Source: Sipunculus nudus
Taxonomy: Eukaryota > Annelida > Sipuncula > Golfingiida > Sipunculidae
NCBI GenBank assembly: GCA_026874595.1
Contig: CM049322.1
Location: 33,870,340 to 33,934,339 of the forward strand
Direction: 5' to 3'
DNA length: 64,000 nt
The position numbers and the translations under genes were made by a program. Below the pieces are notes generated by a model. That model did no database searches, was not told the DNA's origin, and saw nothing but the letters and a program-made list of their open reading frames with translations. Below, piece by piece: positions 36,201 through 46,809 of this stretch. How positions within the stretch are numbered: the first letter of the stretch is position 1; each line of letters opens with the position of its first letter.

Positions 36201-38698
36201 ACAGTCTTGTCAGAGTATTAGTTTGCAATAATATATTTAGAACTTTACTATAACCAAGTAGGAGGGCTCCTTTCCTCTTAGCTTTTCATATTCTTATATA
36301 AATGAAAAACATTACAATAGAATATTTCTACATCCACCTTTGTGCTGCCCTCACTTTTCCCTTCTCCGAACCCCATCCCAAAGTCAGCCTCAGTAAGCAA
36401 GAACAAGATGAATCAGATATATTCATACTTTAATATACATGCCAGAAATCATGTCAATATTGTGTAATATGTAGACATAGTGGGCATCACAATAATGTAC
36501 CTTGTCAAGACTAAAGAGATATTGTGTCATACAGTCACAAATTCATAAATCACTTCATCAGCATAGTTAATCATAACATCATATCTGTCAAATTGAAAGC
36601 TTGCAGACTTCCATACACTTGAGATCCTTCAACAAATAGCCTTATCATCATTCTACTACTGCTTATTACTGCTGTCATTGCATTCATATTTGTTCAAATA
36701 TATCACAGTTTTCAACCCCTCCTAAATAAATAAAAAATAAACCACTTTATTTGACTCTATTAATCCATCAGTCAGGTAATTTCATTTATCATTTACTCAC
36801 ATATTACATTACATTCCTTTATAATAGCCCAACATGTACATGATATTCATAAGCTTTATCGACTCGATATAGTATCACAGTGGAGAAACATTTATAGTCC
36901 AATCACGATCAGCTGAGCGCCGTGACCCATGGGTCCCTTGTTTTAAATATTGGCAAAAATATAAAATTGGTACCTTAAATTTTGACCAACTTTGGCCACA
37001 GCATGTTTTTTTGTTGTAAGAACTGTGGATTTAATTTTCATAGCATGTACACATAAGGATTTAATCTGTTAAAATCTGAAATTTGAAAATAAAAGCTGCA
37101 AAATTAGGCTAGTTATTGAGTTTTTTTGGAGGCTCTTGTTGTATTCCCTTACATTGTCAAGCAGTCCACTTTGGCGACTGTAGGTCATTCATTGCATATC
37201 TCTATGCTCCCCAGGCTGTTGGCATAATGTTAGATGTCCCAAAGATCTCCTACCAAGCTGAAAACTGGGTCTTTGCAACTTTGTTCCTTTGAGAAATTAA
37301 GGAAAAACCTCTATTTTTTATTGAAAAAATGCTTTCACACTTCAGGACTGCCTAATATCAAAACCACTGATTTGTTTTTCCTAATACTTACCATGAATAT
37401 TCCTCTATATAGTTCCTATATACATGCCAGAAATTAAGTCAGTATTATATAATTTAAAAAAGTTATTGGCTCAAACATAATGCATTTTGTAAAAAATCAG
37501 AAAAGATATTTGATCGCTTAACACAAAACATGTTAAAGCTAAGGACTTTTTTTCCAGTAATATAACTTTAATTAATCAAAATTAAATTGTATACCCAAAA
37601 TTAGATCAAAATCTTTTAACTTTTTTAATATATTAGCAAAAATAAAAATTGGTACCTTAAATTTTGCCCAACTTTGGCCACGGCACGTTTTTTTCCTGTA
37701 AGTACTGTGGATTTAATTTTCACAGCATGTGCACATAAGGATTTAATCTGTTAAAATCTGAAATTTGAAAATAAAAGCTGCAAAATTAGGCTAGTAATTG
37801 AATTTTTTTTGGAGGCTCTTGTTGTATTCCCTTACATTGTCAAGCAGTCCACTTTGGTGACTGTAGGTCATTCTGTGCAGCTCTCTCCACTGAGTTGAGC
37901 TTGATCAGACAGATTCAGACTGTCTGCAGTTAATGCCATACCACAGGGAGCCTTTTTCTTTGGCAACCCCCCCCCCCCCCCCCCCCCCCATTCTGTTGAC
38001 AGACCTGTACTATGAACTAGATGAATCTTAAATTTAACATTTTTTTCAGCAACAAGCAGTAACAACGGAGACCCCTCCCCCCACCCATCCCCTTCAATAC
38101 ACAGGACTAATAAACAAATCTTATAATTTTAAAGTTAAATAAATTCTTTTTGATGAGACTTGGACAATTCTGATTGTTTTAAAGAAAAAAATTCAGGAAT
38201 TTAATCCTAATATTCAAATGTGATAAAATATTAGGATCTAATGTAAGTGCTAACTGACAAGATTTAAGAAGATATAAATACTTTGTAGCATTTCATTCAT
38301 ATCTCTTAAAGTTGGCGGGGCCTAGGTGTGAATAACACTGTTAACTTAGTATTAAAATTAGGAATATTGGTCAAACTTTTTGGGATTAATTTTTAACTCA
38401 TATGGCCATATATTTAACTTTTAAAAACTTAATTACCTTCACACATTATTTGTTCATGAAATGTTACTTTTATATAACACTTACCGTAGGCCTATTTGTT
38501 CCCTTGAAGCATCACTAAATGGTTTAGCTCATGTCCATTACTCTATAATTTACAGAGTTTCATTTTAGCAGGTCCATTTTCTCATAGCTTTTCTAATGAT
38601 AACATACATGAAAAACCAAAAGAAATACAAATTTTTGCAGTTACTAATATTTTCCCAAATTCGGCTGAGCGATATGACCCATGGGTCCCTTGTTTTTC
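33256..38698 (-). mobile_element. Block of nested or tandem AGCTCAGCTGA / CATGGGTC family copies
   Basis: Two element starts of the form TTAGCTCAGCTGACTATAAG lie at 33257 and 33812, followed by (TCCG/TCTG)n. Two terminal motifs, TGACCCATGGGTCCCTTGTT, lie at about 36926 and 38676. Body segments recur at about 33400, 33950, 34650 and 37230 (AGATGTCCCxxAxATCTCCT, then GACTGCCTAATATCAAAACC). Another recurring segment, at about 34370, 36945 and 37630, carries GCACxTTTTTTTCCTGTAAG and GGATTTAATCTGTTAAAATC. Orientation is opposite to the copy at 8139. C-runs sit at 35354-35367 (C14) and 37967-37989 (C23). No protein is encoded; open frames here are repeat shadows. Confidence 0.8.
37967..37989. repeat. 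Poly-C tract (C23)
   Basis: Twenty-three consecutive C; the longest homopolymer C run I counted in the window. Confidence 0.9.
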
Positions 38699-39519
38699 AT
38701 ATTTCATGTCTTGTATGGGGGTGACAGATCTCTCATATAATTTTGTGGTTAAGGGAAGGTCAAGGGCCTTGTTTGTTCGTGAAGAAGTCAAGTTAAAATT
38801 TTTGTTAGGTATATTGCTCCATTGTTATGAAATAATTCAGTAAAATATCTACACTTATGTTCTGTGACATTACCCATAAATTAACTAGATGGAGTTTGAT
38901 TATAGGCAAAATCCACACATATTTTATGAGGTCAGTGGTGACTAAACTACTTTGTGGTGTTGCTGTGATAACTTAGCAGGAAGGTGATGGAGTTTTAATG
39001 AAACCCAACTGAAATATTAACCAATATACATGTGATGACGATCTGAATCTGATGGTGAAGCAGAATTTAACTGTCACATACTAAAAAATCAATTATCAGA
39101 CAGATATTTTATATAGGTGACCCCAGTTTTCCAGGACCCCTACTCCTCTATTATAAAGTACGTAAAATGCAAGCTTTATCATTTATCAAGAAATGAAAAA
39201 AATTTTAGTGATGCAACCATTTTCTGGGACACCTGATTATACCCTGTTTGAGCTGTCTGAGGTATTGTAAAATTGTGCTGACAAATTAAGGAGGTACTCA
39301 AGAGGGATTTATGCACCATTGGATTTAAATCATCTGAAGAAAACAATGGTCTGTATGATAATAGTGTGTGAACAATTGTACCGCTATCCTCATTTTGTCA
39401 AGCATGACAAGTTAGTGGAGATTCCTTTTAGTCCAGGCATTAACACTGACTGGTTTATACTCACCAGTTTCAGCCACAACCCATGCATGTCAAGATTCAG
39501 TAGTACACCTGTATTAGCA
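38699..39519. other. Non-coding stretch, nothing recognised
   Basis: AT-rich intergenic or intronic sequence upstream of the zinc-finger coding exon. Confidence 0.4.
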
Positions 39520-40090
39520 CAGCTGACTGAAAGTCAACTGAGGTATAGGAATGGCATCCTGTCCAGCTGGCTGTTAGCATGGCACAAATTGTAACCGCTA
39601 TACCTAGAAACTTGTAACTGAATATCCAGGTAGGTTAATAAAATCTCCTGGGAAACCTGACATAAGGTCACTGTGACTTGTAAGAATATCCTCAAGAATA
39701 AATAAATTTTTTATACAAAACTTCGGGTTTCTTGATCATTAATGCATAGATTGTCATGAATCTTGCCTTGAATATTGGCCAGTTTTGAAAGTTCTTGCAA
39801 CTGGTCGCGCCACCTGTATTTTTTCTGAATTTTACAATTTTTTTTCAGTTTTCAGACCATCAAATTACAGGTTAAGTCAGTTTCTCAGCTTGGGTTTCAT
39901 CCAGTGTCCTGAAACCCAGTATATTTTGCTTCAGGCCATCAAGTTATAACCTTTAACCAGAAAGTCTTATACTTCTGCCATCCTACTAGCTTTTCAGTTA
40001 GCAAATAAGTTGTTTAAAAACTAAAAGGTGTGAAAGTTGGTAATATAATGGTTGTCGGCTGAGTATCTAGATCCATGGGTCGCTTGGTTC
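39520..40090 (-). mobile_element. Degenerate short copy of the AGCTCAGCTGA / CATGGGTC family
   Basis: It begins GCACAGCTGACTGAAAGTCA and ends near ATCCATGGGTCGCTTGG, matching both ends of the family with mutations. It lies about 120 bases before the splice acceptor of the zinc-finger exon. Confidence 0.5.
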
Positions 40091-40209
40091 ACTATCTGCT
40101 CATTTATATTAGAGTATGGTTTTCTAAGATACAGGAAAATACAGGTATTTATCTTTGTGTGTACTGACCAACTTTGCATACACAAATAATGCTTTCTTAA
40201 TATTTACAG

Positions 40210-40262
40210 TTCAAAAGATGCCCTATAGTTGGAGCTGCCATCTATAGGCATTATACATTAGG
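40210..40262 (+). promoter_or_regulatory. Splice acceptor and 5' UTR part of the zinc-finger exon
   Basis: The pyrimidine-rich tract GCTTTCTTAATATTTACAG ends at 40209, a good 3' splice site, leaving 53 bases of UTR before the ATG. The gene therefore probably has a non-coding first exon upstream, which I could not locate. Confidence 0.5.
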
Positions 40263-41681
40263 ATGGACAACAGTTTCAGTGATGATGTACTAACTTCTGA
40301 GCAGAGTGAGACAAAACCTGATTTGAATAAATTAGATGTATATCTCAATCAGCAAGGGAAACAGATGCTGCCAGATGATGAAAGGCAGAGCATCACTCTC
40401 CACGTCCATACAGAGACTGCTGTCGAAGGTCAAGGTCAGTTAGGCCATAACATTAAAAACAGACCATCACAGGGATCTATAAACGAGGTTCTCAATCAGG
40501 ATTCTCCTGATTCAACAAGTACAGATGTAATAGGTCAACTTTTCCAGGTGATCCCAGGGCAAGATGAAACTGAGGCTTGTTTATATGATTGCGGACAATT
40601 ATTTTTGAGCGATAACAGCCCATTCAGAAAAACTGTAAAAACGGATAGGAGCAAAAAACATAAGTGTGACAAGTGTGATAAGATCTTTTCTCATTCAACG
40701 AGTTTGTCAAAACATCGCAGAACACACACAGGGGAAAAACCATTCAGCTGCGAAGTGTGTGGTAAAGGATTTTCTCATTTTACGTCAGTCAAGAGGCACG
40801 AGAGAACCCACACAGGGGAAAAACCTTATGTGTGTGACATCTGTGGTAAGAGGTTCTCACAGGAGGGCACACTGGTTGTTCATCGGAGGATTCACACCGG
40901 AGATAAACCATACCAGTGTGCAGATTGCCTAAAATACTTCACCACACGAGGGGCCCTGTGTTCACACATGAGAACACATAGAGGGGAGAAACCATTCCAG
41001 TGTGATGATTGCGGAAAGTATTTCGCGCATCTGTCCTACCTGAATATACATAAACGTCTCCATTCTGTTGAAGGAAAATCCTTTGAGTGTGACCAGTGCG
41101 GCAAATGCTTCACACTGTATGTTTACCTGGTGAAACATAAAAGAAGGTTTCATGGGGATAAACCACTAATTTGTGATGTATGTGGCAAATGTTTTCCTCA
41201 GCAGTACGATCTAGTCACACATAAACGAATACATGGTGGGGAGGATTTATTCCGGTGCGAGTACTGTAGAAAATCATTTGCACAGATTTACGCTCTTAAT
41301 GTTCACAAGAGGATACACACTGGAGAAAAACCTTTTCGGTGTGAAGAATGTGGAAAAACCTTTTGTTCCACTGGAGGGATTGCCAGACATAAAAAACTTC
41401 ACACTGGAGAAAAACCATTTCACTGTGATATTTGCAGCAAAGCGTTTGCTTTTTCATCTGATTTATCAACTCACAAAAAAATACACACAGGAGAAAAGCC
41501 ATACATTTGTGATAAATGTGGGAAAAGTTTCACTAGATCGAGTAATCTTACTCGTCATGAAAGGACACATATAAAACATGTCAGCATGGCTGCAGTGCAT
41601 AGAGATGAACAGCCACTGTTGCAGTCTGAAATTTTAAAAACTAAAAATGGTTTATTGCAGGAAGAACTGCAAGAGGGATAA
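40263..41681 (+). CDS. C2H2 zinc-finger protein with 11 fingers
   Basis: 472 residues in one exon. Residues 1 to about 134 are acidic and polar with no KRAB, SCAN, BTB or ZAD domain visible. Eleven C2H2 fingers run from about residue 135 to 436, most joined by the standard H-TGEKP linker. Finger 6 has a lengthened His spacing (KHKRRFH) and the linkers around it are atypical (VEGKSF, HGDKPL, HGGEDLF), which splits the array into fingers 1-5, 6-7 and 8-11. A short tail follows. Poly-zinc-finger proteins of this type are usually nuclear, sequence-specific DNA-binding regulators; the target is unknown. The ATG at 40263 is the first in frame after the acceptor. AATAAA lies just after the stop (41694-41699). 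It is intact, with no frameshift. Confidence 0.95.
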   Translation: MDNSFSDDVLTSEQSETKPDLNKLDVYLNQQGKQMLPDDERQSITLHVHTETAVEGQGQLGHNIKNRPSQGSINEVLNQDSPDSTSTDVIGQLFQVIPGQDETEACLYDCGQLFLSDNSPFRKTVKTDRSKKHKCDKCDKIFSHSTSLSKHRRTHTGEKPFSCEVCGKGFSHFTSVKRHERTHTGEKPYVCDICGKRFSQEGTLVVHRRIHTGDKPYQCADCLKYFTTRGALCSHMRTHRGEKPFQCDDCGKYFAHLSYLNIHKRLHSVEGKSFECDQCGKCFTLYVYLVKHKRRFHGDKPLICDVCGKCFPQQYDLVTHKRIHGGEDLFRCEYCRKSFAQIYALNVHKRIHTGEKPFRCEECGKTFCSTGGIARHKKLHTGEKPFHCDICSKAFAFSSDLSTHKKIHTGEKPYICDKCGKSFTRSSNLTRHERTHIKHVSMAAVHRDEQPLLQSEILKTKNGLLQEELQEG

Positions 41682-41693
41682 CTTTCAACCTGC

Positions 41694-41699
41694 AATAAA
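41694..41699 (+). terminator. Polyadenylation signal of the zinc-finger gene
   Basis: AATAAA within CTGCAATAAATTTCA, 13 bases after the stop codon. It is very close to the stop, so a later site may also be used. Confidence 0.5.
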
Positions 41700-42369
41700 T
41701 TTCATTTAAATGAAATGGCAATTGTTATGAGTCTGACAGCATTGTTATGAGGTCATGAATTCTGTGTTGAAGTTTGGTATTTATGTTTCTTATGTCATAA
41801 TTATTGGGGCATTAAACTTAATATTTCCACCAAAACAGATACTATGAAGACTAACTGGGGATTTTATTGGACTATGCCCTATTAGTTCATTTAATGTTCC
41901 CCATTACTAATATATTCTGTCCCTTAAAAAGACTTATTTGCAAAAATATTGTTTTTCTGTACTGTACTAGTGGTGAATCAGTATTGTGTAATTTGAATCA
42001 ACTAAAGTTGCAATGTGATACAAGTCCATAAATGTAGAATATACGACTCGGCCAGGGAAGTATTATGTTTTCCAGTTGGTTCATTGGTTTGTTCATCTGT
42101 TCGCAAGTTTACAAAACTTTAATTAAAGGCTTTATATACAGAGACACCACTCATTTCAAAGTTATTATGGCCAGCTTTCCAGGGTTTGTATGTCCTTAAA
42201 AAATCATAATGTTTTTTATATTCAAAAAGCATGAAAAAGACAAATTTCATGTGCCAATAAGCAATCAAAGCTTTCTGTTATCAGTTTTCTATTTCCTTTT
42301 GGAAAATCATCATTAATTTAAAGAAAAGGAGCAAAGCCAGTCCACGCCAAGTGGCACCTTGACATCCCG
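41700..42369. other. Downstream flank of the zinc-finger gene
   Basis: No second gene, RNA or repeat was recognised. Confidence 0.4.
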
Positions 42370-42525
42370 TTACTCATTCAGACCATATCTGGTCAGTGCT
42401 CTTTGTAGTTTGCAGTTCTCGGCCAGACATCGGTCAACCTGCTCAGTGTACATGCTATTATGTCATCCTATGAAGTCTTCCCTGATGGGGGAGGTGAAAC
42501 TGCCATTGTTGTCAGACACAAGAAT
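42370..42525 (-). pseudogene. Coding-like fragment, possible terminal exon, with one in-frame TGA
   Basis: On the minus strand one frame reads SDNNGSFTSPIREDFIG, then TGA (42473-42475), then HNSMYTEQVDRCLAENCKLQ and onward to RYGLNE and a TAA at 42370-42372. Amino-acid use looks coding-like and is unlike the surrounding repeats. I do not recognise the protein. It could be a pseudogene fragment (a Trp codon turned to TGA), or a real last exon that begins after the TGA. The acceptors available there are weak. Confidence 0.25.
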
Positions 42526-42773
42526 ACACATGCAAAAATATGTCTTGACTCTTTACTGTATCCTAACCATGCCTCCTTTTATCCAGATTGTACATCAGCT
42601 AAAATTCACAGATGATCGTCATTCCGTGAACCCATGTTACTGATTTGAGACGATGTCGTACAAGACAAAAGCTTGATAAGGGGTGGGGGTGGTCCTGTAG
42701 TCATAAACCACCCACATAAAGTTGACGAGATGTAACATATACGTGACTTGAGTCTGGACTTGGACTTTTTCAT

Positions 42774-42790
42774 GGGGGGGGGGGGGGGGG
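42774..42790. repeat. Poly-G tract (G17) in a GGACTTGGACT-rich patch
   Basis: Seventeen G flanked on both sides by irregular repeats of GACTTGGACTT/GACTCGGACTT (about 42744-42818). Confidence 0.9.
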
Positions 42791-43245
42791 TGGACTCGGA
42801 CTTGTACTTGGACTGGGAGGTAAGAACTTAAGAAATCAGGATAAGTCCATCTTAAGTTCATTACAAACATCATAAAGGTGTATGTACATGGGCGAATTAC
42901 AAACAATATTACAAAATAACACCATACATGTCTAGCTTTGCCAGGCATAGGGAGCTTTAAATTAATGTTATTAACCAATTTAGTGAAAGCATGTGTTAAC
43001 TTAATTAAAATGTACATGATAATCCGAAATTTCTATTTTAAAATGCTTTCTGAAGGAGTAGTGTCTGCAACATTTGGAATAAAAGATATCTTCACTCTAC
43101 ATTTTACCCCTCTGGTCAAATCTACTTCCCCCTCACATTCTATTATATTTCCAGCAACTAATTGTGTAAAATACAATATTTTGACTATTGAATAACTTAA
43201 CTCCATTTGTTATTATTTTAGATTTTTAATTTCAAGGTCAACTTC

Positions 43246-43279
43246 ACCTAAGCACTATGACCCTTTGGTCCCTTGTTTA
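43246..43279 (-). mobile_element. Solo terminal motif of the CATGGGTC family
   Basis: CACTATGACCCTTTGGTCCCTTGTTT resembles the end TGACCCATGGGTCCCTTGTT found at 36926 and 38676. The rest of the copy was not recognised. Confidence 0.4.
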
Positions 43280-44590
43280 TTATGAGCGATTTAGACACAA
43301 TTTGTCACCCGCTTTCTTGGAAGGGACATTGATTTGGGTTTGTCTGTCTGTCCCTTTTCTTCGTAGGTCAGGTTTCCAAATCCGTGCGATTACTTTCCTA
43401 AATATTATCCAATTTCCTTCAAACGTGGGTCACTGATTGCTCTCATCGATCCCTTGGTTGGGATGGGTTTTGGAGAGTCTGTGTGAAAATTTTTTCACAC
43501 CAGCTCCAAAACAAATTATCAAATTTTGGTCTTATTTCTCAACCAAAATAATGACATGTGGAGACATCTTCAGGGCACCATGAAAACTAAAACAGAGCAA
43601 GAATGACCTGTGAAGACATCTTCACGCCAACATAAAAACTAAAATACATTGATAAGGCAAGCATGAAAGACAACAGGAGGCGGAAGCGGAGGACATAAAT
43701 TCCACGAATTTGCTTGTTTCATTAACAATGGAACATCTAGAGCTCATACGACCTTTTCATGTAGAAAATAACAAAAATATAATGTTTAAATGCAATGTTT
43801 TAATAACGATCAAAATTTCACCACGATTATAAGCAGGATATGAATAGTATTACATGTAAATCAGCTGTAAATGAAGAGTCAATTTTCAAAAATTATACAT
43901 GAAACCCACATAAATATGTAATCCAAACCTAGATTATAACAACGAGAACTGGGGTCAATTCAAATTCCACTGAAAGAGTTTTCTTATGAAACTTCAATGT
44001 GTTAAGAGAGAATGTCAGTTCAAGTTTATTTTTATACAATTCAAATTTTATTTGCAATCAAAGTTGCAGTTTTTGTAAATGCAAGACATATCCTTGGCCT
44101 ATGCACAAAATGCAGTGACATAGATTAGGCAGCATTTCAGCTGCCCGTCGTGCAGAGTTCAAACCTGCCTTTCAATGTATGCGGATTTTTGTCAGCGCAG
44201 GAACCGCGCATGCGGAGAGTCCTTTTCCAAATGCTTCTTTCCCGCATGCGGATGACCAATTCATTGGAGTAAACGCATGCAATAATAATCTGAGCTACTT
44301 ATCTAATATAGGCCTATAGAATAATATACGCTTGATATAGGAAAGCAGAGCCAGAGTTTGCGTCTAGCACAGTTACCCTTACTATACTTCTACATGCGAG
44401 AGCTATGTTTTGCGGGTGCCTTTTTTCTCGGCGAATATGAAGTCATCCACACTATAGTTAGCACTCCCGTCACACACATTTGACCGGAGCAAGGGTGTTA
44501 AACCTCTGTCTGTTTTCCCCCAAAACGCCCTTGACGCAGAGGGTTTCTTTATTAGTGTTAAAAACATTTATAAATAAGAAATGAACTCAC
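43280..44590. other. Repeat-like and non-coding sequence
   Basis: The section 43280-43690 looks like a dispersed repeat (TTTGTCTGTCTGTCCC, runs of TTTTCACACC). It contains two similar units of about 60 bases at 43553-43640 sharing TGxxGAGACATCTTCA-like words. 44120-44420 is less AT-rich and holds paired GCATGCGG words. No gene is supported. Confidence 0.4.
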
Positions 44591-44639
44591 CTGTTATACA
44601 TTTTGGCTTGAAGAGCACCCCTAAAGTCCTCAAGCTCAT
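44591..44639 (-). CDS. Candidate first coding exon, unidentified gene
   Basis: An ATG at 44639 opens 16 codons (MSLRTLGVLFKPKCIT) ending at a strong donor, ACAG|GTGAGT. The surroundings are less AT-rich and unlike the repeats, as a gene start might be. The start is arginine/lysine-rich and hydrophobic, which could be a mitochondrial presequence, but it is short. A partner exon might be the fragment near 42370-42472, but the phases cannot be tested without transcripts. This is weak evidence and may be chance. Confidence 0.2.
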
Positions 44640-45547
44640 GAAACCAACATTATGGAGCAAAAATCCTCTCCAAATCCCCCAAAATATATCTTTTGTTTAC
44701 TTTAAAGTCCTAAATGTTGAGAGTTTCCCTGTTAAGTTTGGTCAGATCTAACCAAAATTGTCTATATCATGATATACGGCATTCATCATGACGACCTGCA
44801 ATAAAACTGGCCTACATAATACGCTTAAATACGCTTTCGATGATTCATATGGCACACAATTGTGTGTGACGTAATATTCAGTATGTATGAAAATATTGCC
44901 CTTAACCTCAAGAAAATAAGGCGACTGTTGTCCTCACCGGCTCTGTTTATAGCCTGGCAGGGTTAAGCTTAGGAGGGGATATCTTGGGGCGCAGGCAGGG
45001 GGACCAATTATGGCATCACCGTCTTTGGGTGTGTTTTAAGGTAAATTGCCTAGATCTCTTTTAATTTGCGTAAGAGTTCAATTTGAAGTTGTGTAAAATC
45101 AGAAGATAAACTCTCGTTCAAAGTCATTCGAACTCCATCCCTATAAATGTTCGAGGTACCCCTGACCAAACGGAGCAAATATACATATGATAATACACTA
45201 CACGGGTAAAAAACAGCCGGTTTTCATAGTTGCCTATGTAATGTTACTACTACGGTACGTATATATACTCAATTTAGTTATGTAACACTTACCCGTGTTT
45301 CAATATATGATTCCTGCATGCCGAATGTTAATAAGGCAAATGTAAGTGTATTTGTACTGGCTGAGATAAATTTACCCAACTATAACGATTGGTGATACTC
45401 CACACGTTGATTCAGAGCAGCAGAGCGAATCGAATAAAGCGTCTTGAGACAGGACATAACAGTAACATGTCTATCATGATTGGTTCTACAGACTGACCGT
45501 GAACGCATTCATTATTTCAGGAGAGAGAGAATGATGGGTGTAGGATG
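44640..45547. other. Non-coding stretch, nothing recognised
   Basis: No repeat or gene identified; possibly upstream sequence of the candidate exon at 44591. Confidence 0.35.
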
Positions 45548-45616
45548 TATCCTAGTGATAAAGGCGTTGGAATTCGGGGCTGAAGGTCCCCGGGGTCGAA
45601 CCCCACCGGTGCTCCT
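45548..45616 (+). ncRNA. tRNA-derived sequence (SINE head or tRNA pseudogene)
   Basis: CCTAGTGATAAAGGCGTTGG resembles a tRNA D-arm/A box and GGGGTCGAACCCC resembles the T-arm/B box, at tRNA-like spacing and ending in GGTGCTCC. The presumed anticodon loop contains TTCGG, suggesting an Arg(TCG)-like ancestor. Stem pairing is poor, so it is not a functional tRNA gene as read. A SINE tail was not identified. Confidence 0.4.
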
Positions 45617-46809
45617 ATGACATAACGGTCAAATCTCGTTGTAGAACCTCAGAGATTCGCTCTAAATTCTTACCAGGATATGATTTTCTGGATTATTCCT
45701 AAACATGTGCATTTAAATCCTGAAATCCAGAAGGCTGGACAATTACGTCCCCTCTGCATGTTGTTCCCTGAAAATGACGTCACTCTCGGATCTTTTGGGG
45801 GAACAGGAAGAGAGGTTGTGACCGGCTAGATCCATAGTACCACCAGAAACTTCTGATAGTTCACACTTATGCACATATAAGCGCACATGGAAACACAATT
45901 TCTTTTCCAGCATATACGTGCATACCCGCATATTGGAAAATAAAGTTCAGTTAGTTTTCCAAAAACTTTTGAGTTTTGTAACTGCATGTAATCAGCTCGG
46001 TCCAGCTTACACACAAAGTTTTGACTGCTCTAGGTTCCCCAAATGAGCCAGATCTCAGCCGAACGCGCTTGAATTCGGTAAAGAGCGGTCTAAACAAATG
46101 TGTAGTTTCATTTGCCCGGTAGAAAATTGAAATATGGGCAGAATAAGTGAATGTAAACATTAGTTTTGGAACGTACGCATCAATGAATCTGGGAATATGC
46201 ATGCGCATTTAAGTGCATGAATGAAAGGACGTGTTGCTGAGTATCCCATATTACATATACCGCCAATATGACAGAGGCCTGCATTTCAAAGAATGCATAA
46301 TTCGACTTTATTAGTGAAAAAAAAAAAATTACACAAAAGGTTTACAAAGACATAATAATTAACCTCTGCACTGGACGTTCTAAAGCAATTGATAAGTGGA
46401 CTATAGAGACATGCAGTATAACTGTTATGATTTTGTATATGGAGACTTTAGAACCGTTAAAAGCATCACAATATCAGAAATATTAAGGATGTTTCAATTT
46501 AAACAGATGGCCTGCTCTGTTCACTTTTTTATAAAGAGAGAAAGGGAATAATTATCCAACTACTTTTATAAGAGTAGTGAAAAACAATCAATTTATATTT
46601 TAAAGCACTAAAACATGCTTATATTACTAGATAAAAGATGTGTGCAAATGTGAAGAAATATATTCAAACATTAATAAAAGCTGCAATTGTGAAAGATTAC
46701 TCTTTCATGGTTGTTTGTGATTTTATGTATTCTTGTCAGGTGCAACATTCTGTATTCCATATTGTACTTATGTTTGTAAAATGTAGTTTTAAATGCAGTT
46801 GCATTTAAT
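45617..46809. other. Non-coding stretch, nothing recognised
   Basis: Overlapping minus-strand open frames at 45743-46208 show no domain; sequence beyond 46250 is AT-rich. Confidence 0.4.

Noticed and set aside
33302-37437. Several similar open frames (for example MPKIGSIGLxSFEILRKNLN)
   Set aside because: They are parallel translations of the same repeat body in several copies, each broken at a different place.
40962-41574. Open frames overlapping the zinc-finger exon on both strands
   Set aside because: They are shadows of the repetitive finger codons.
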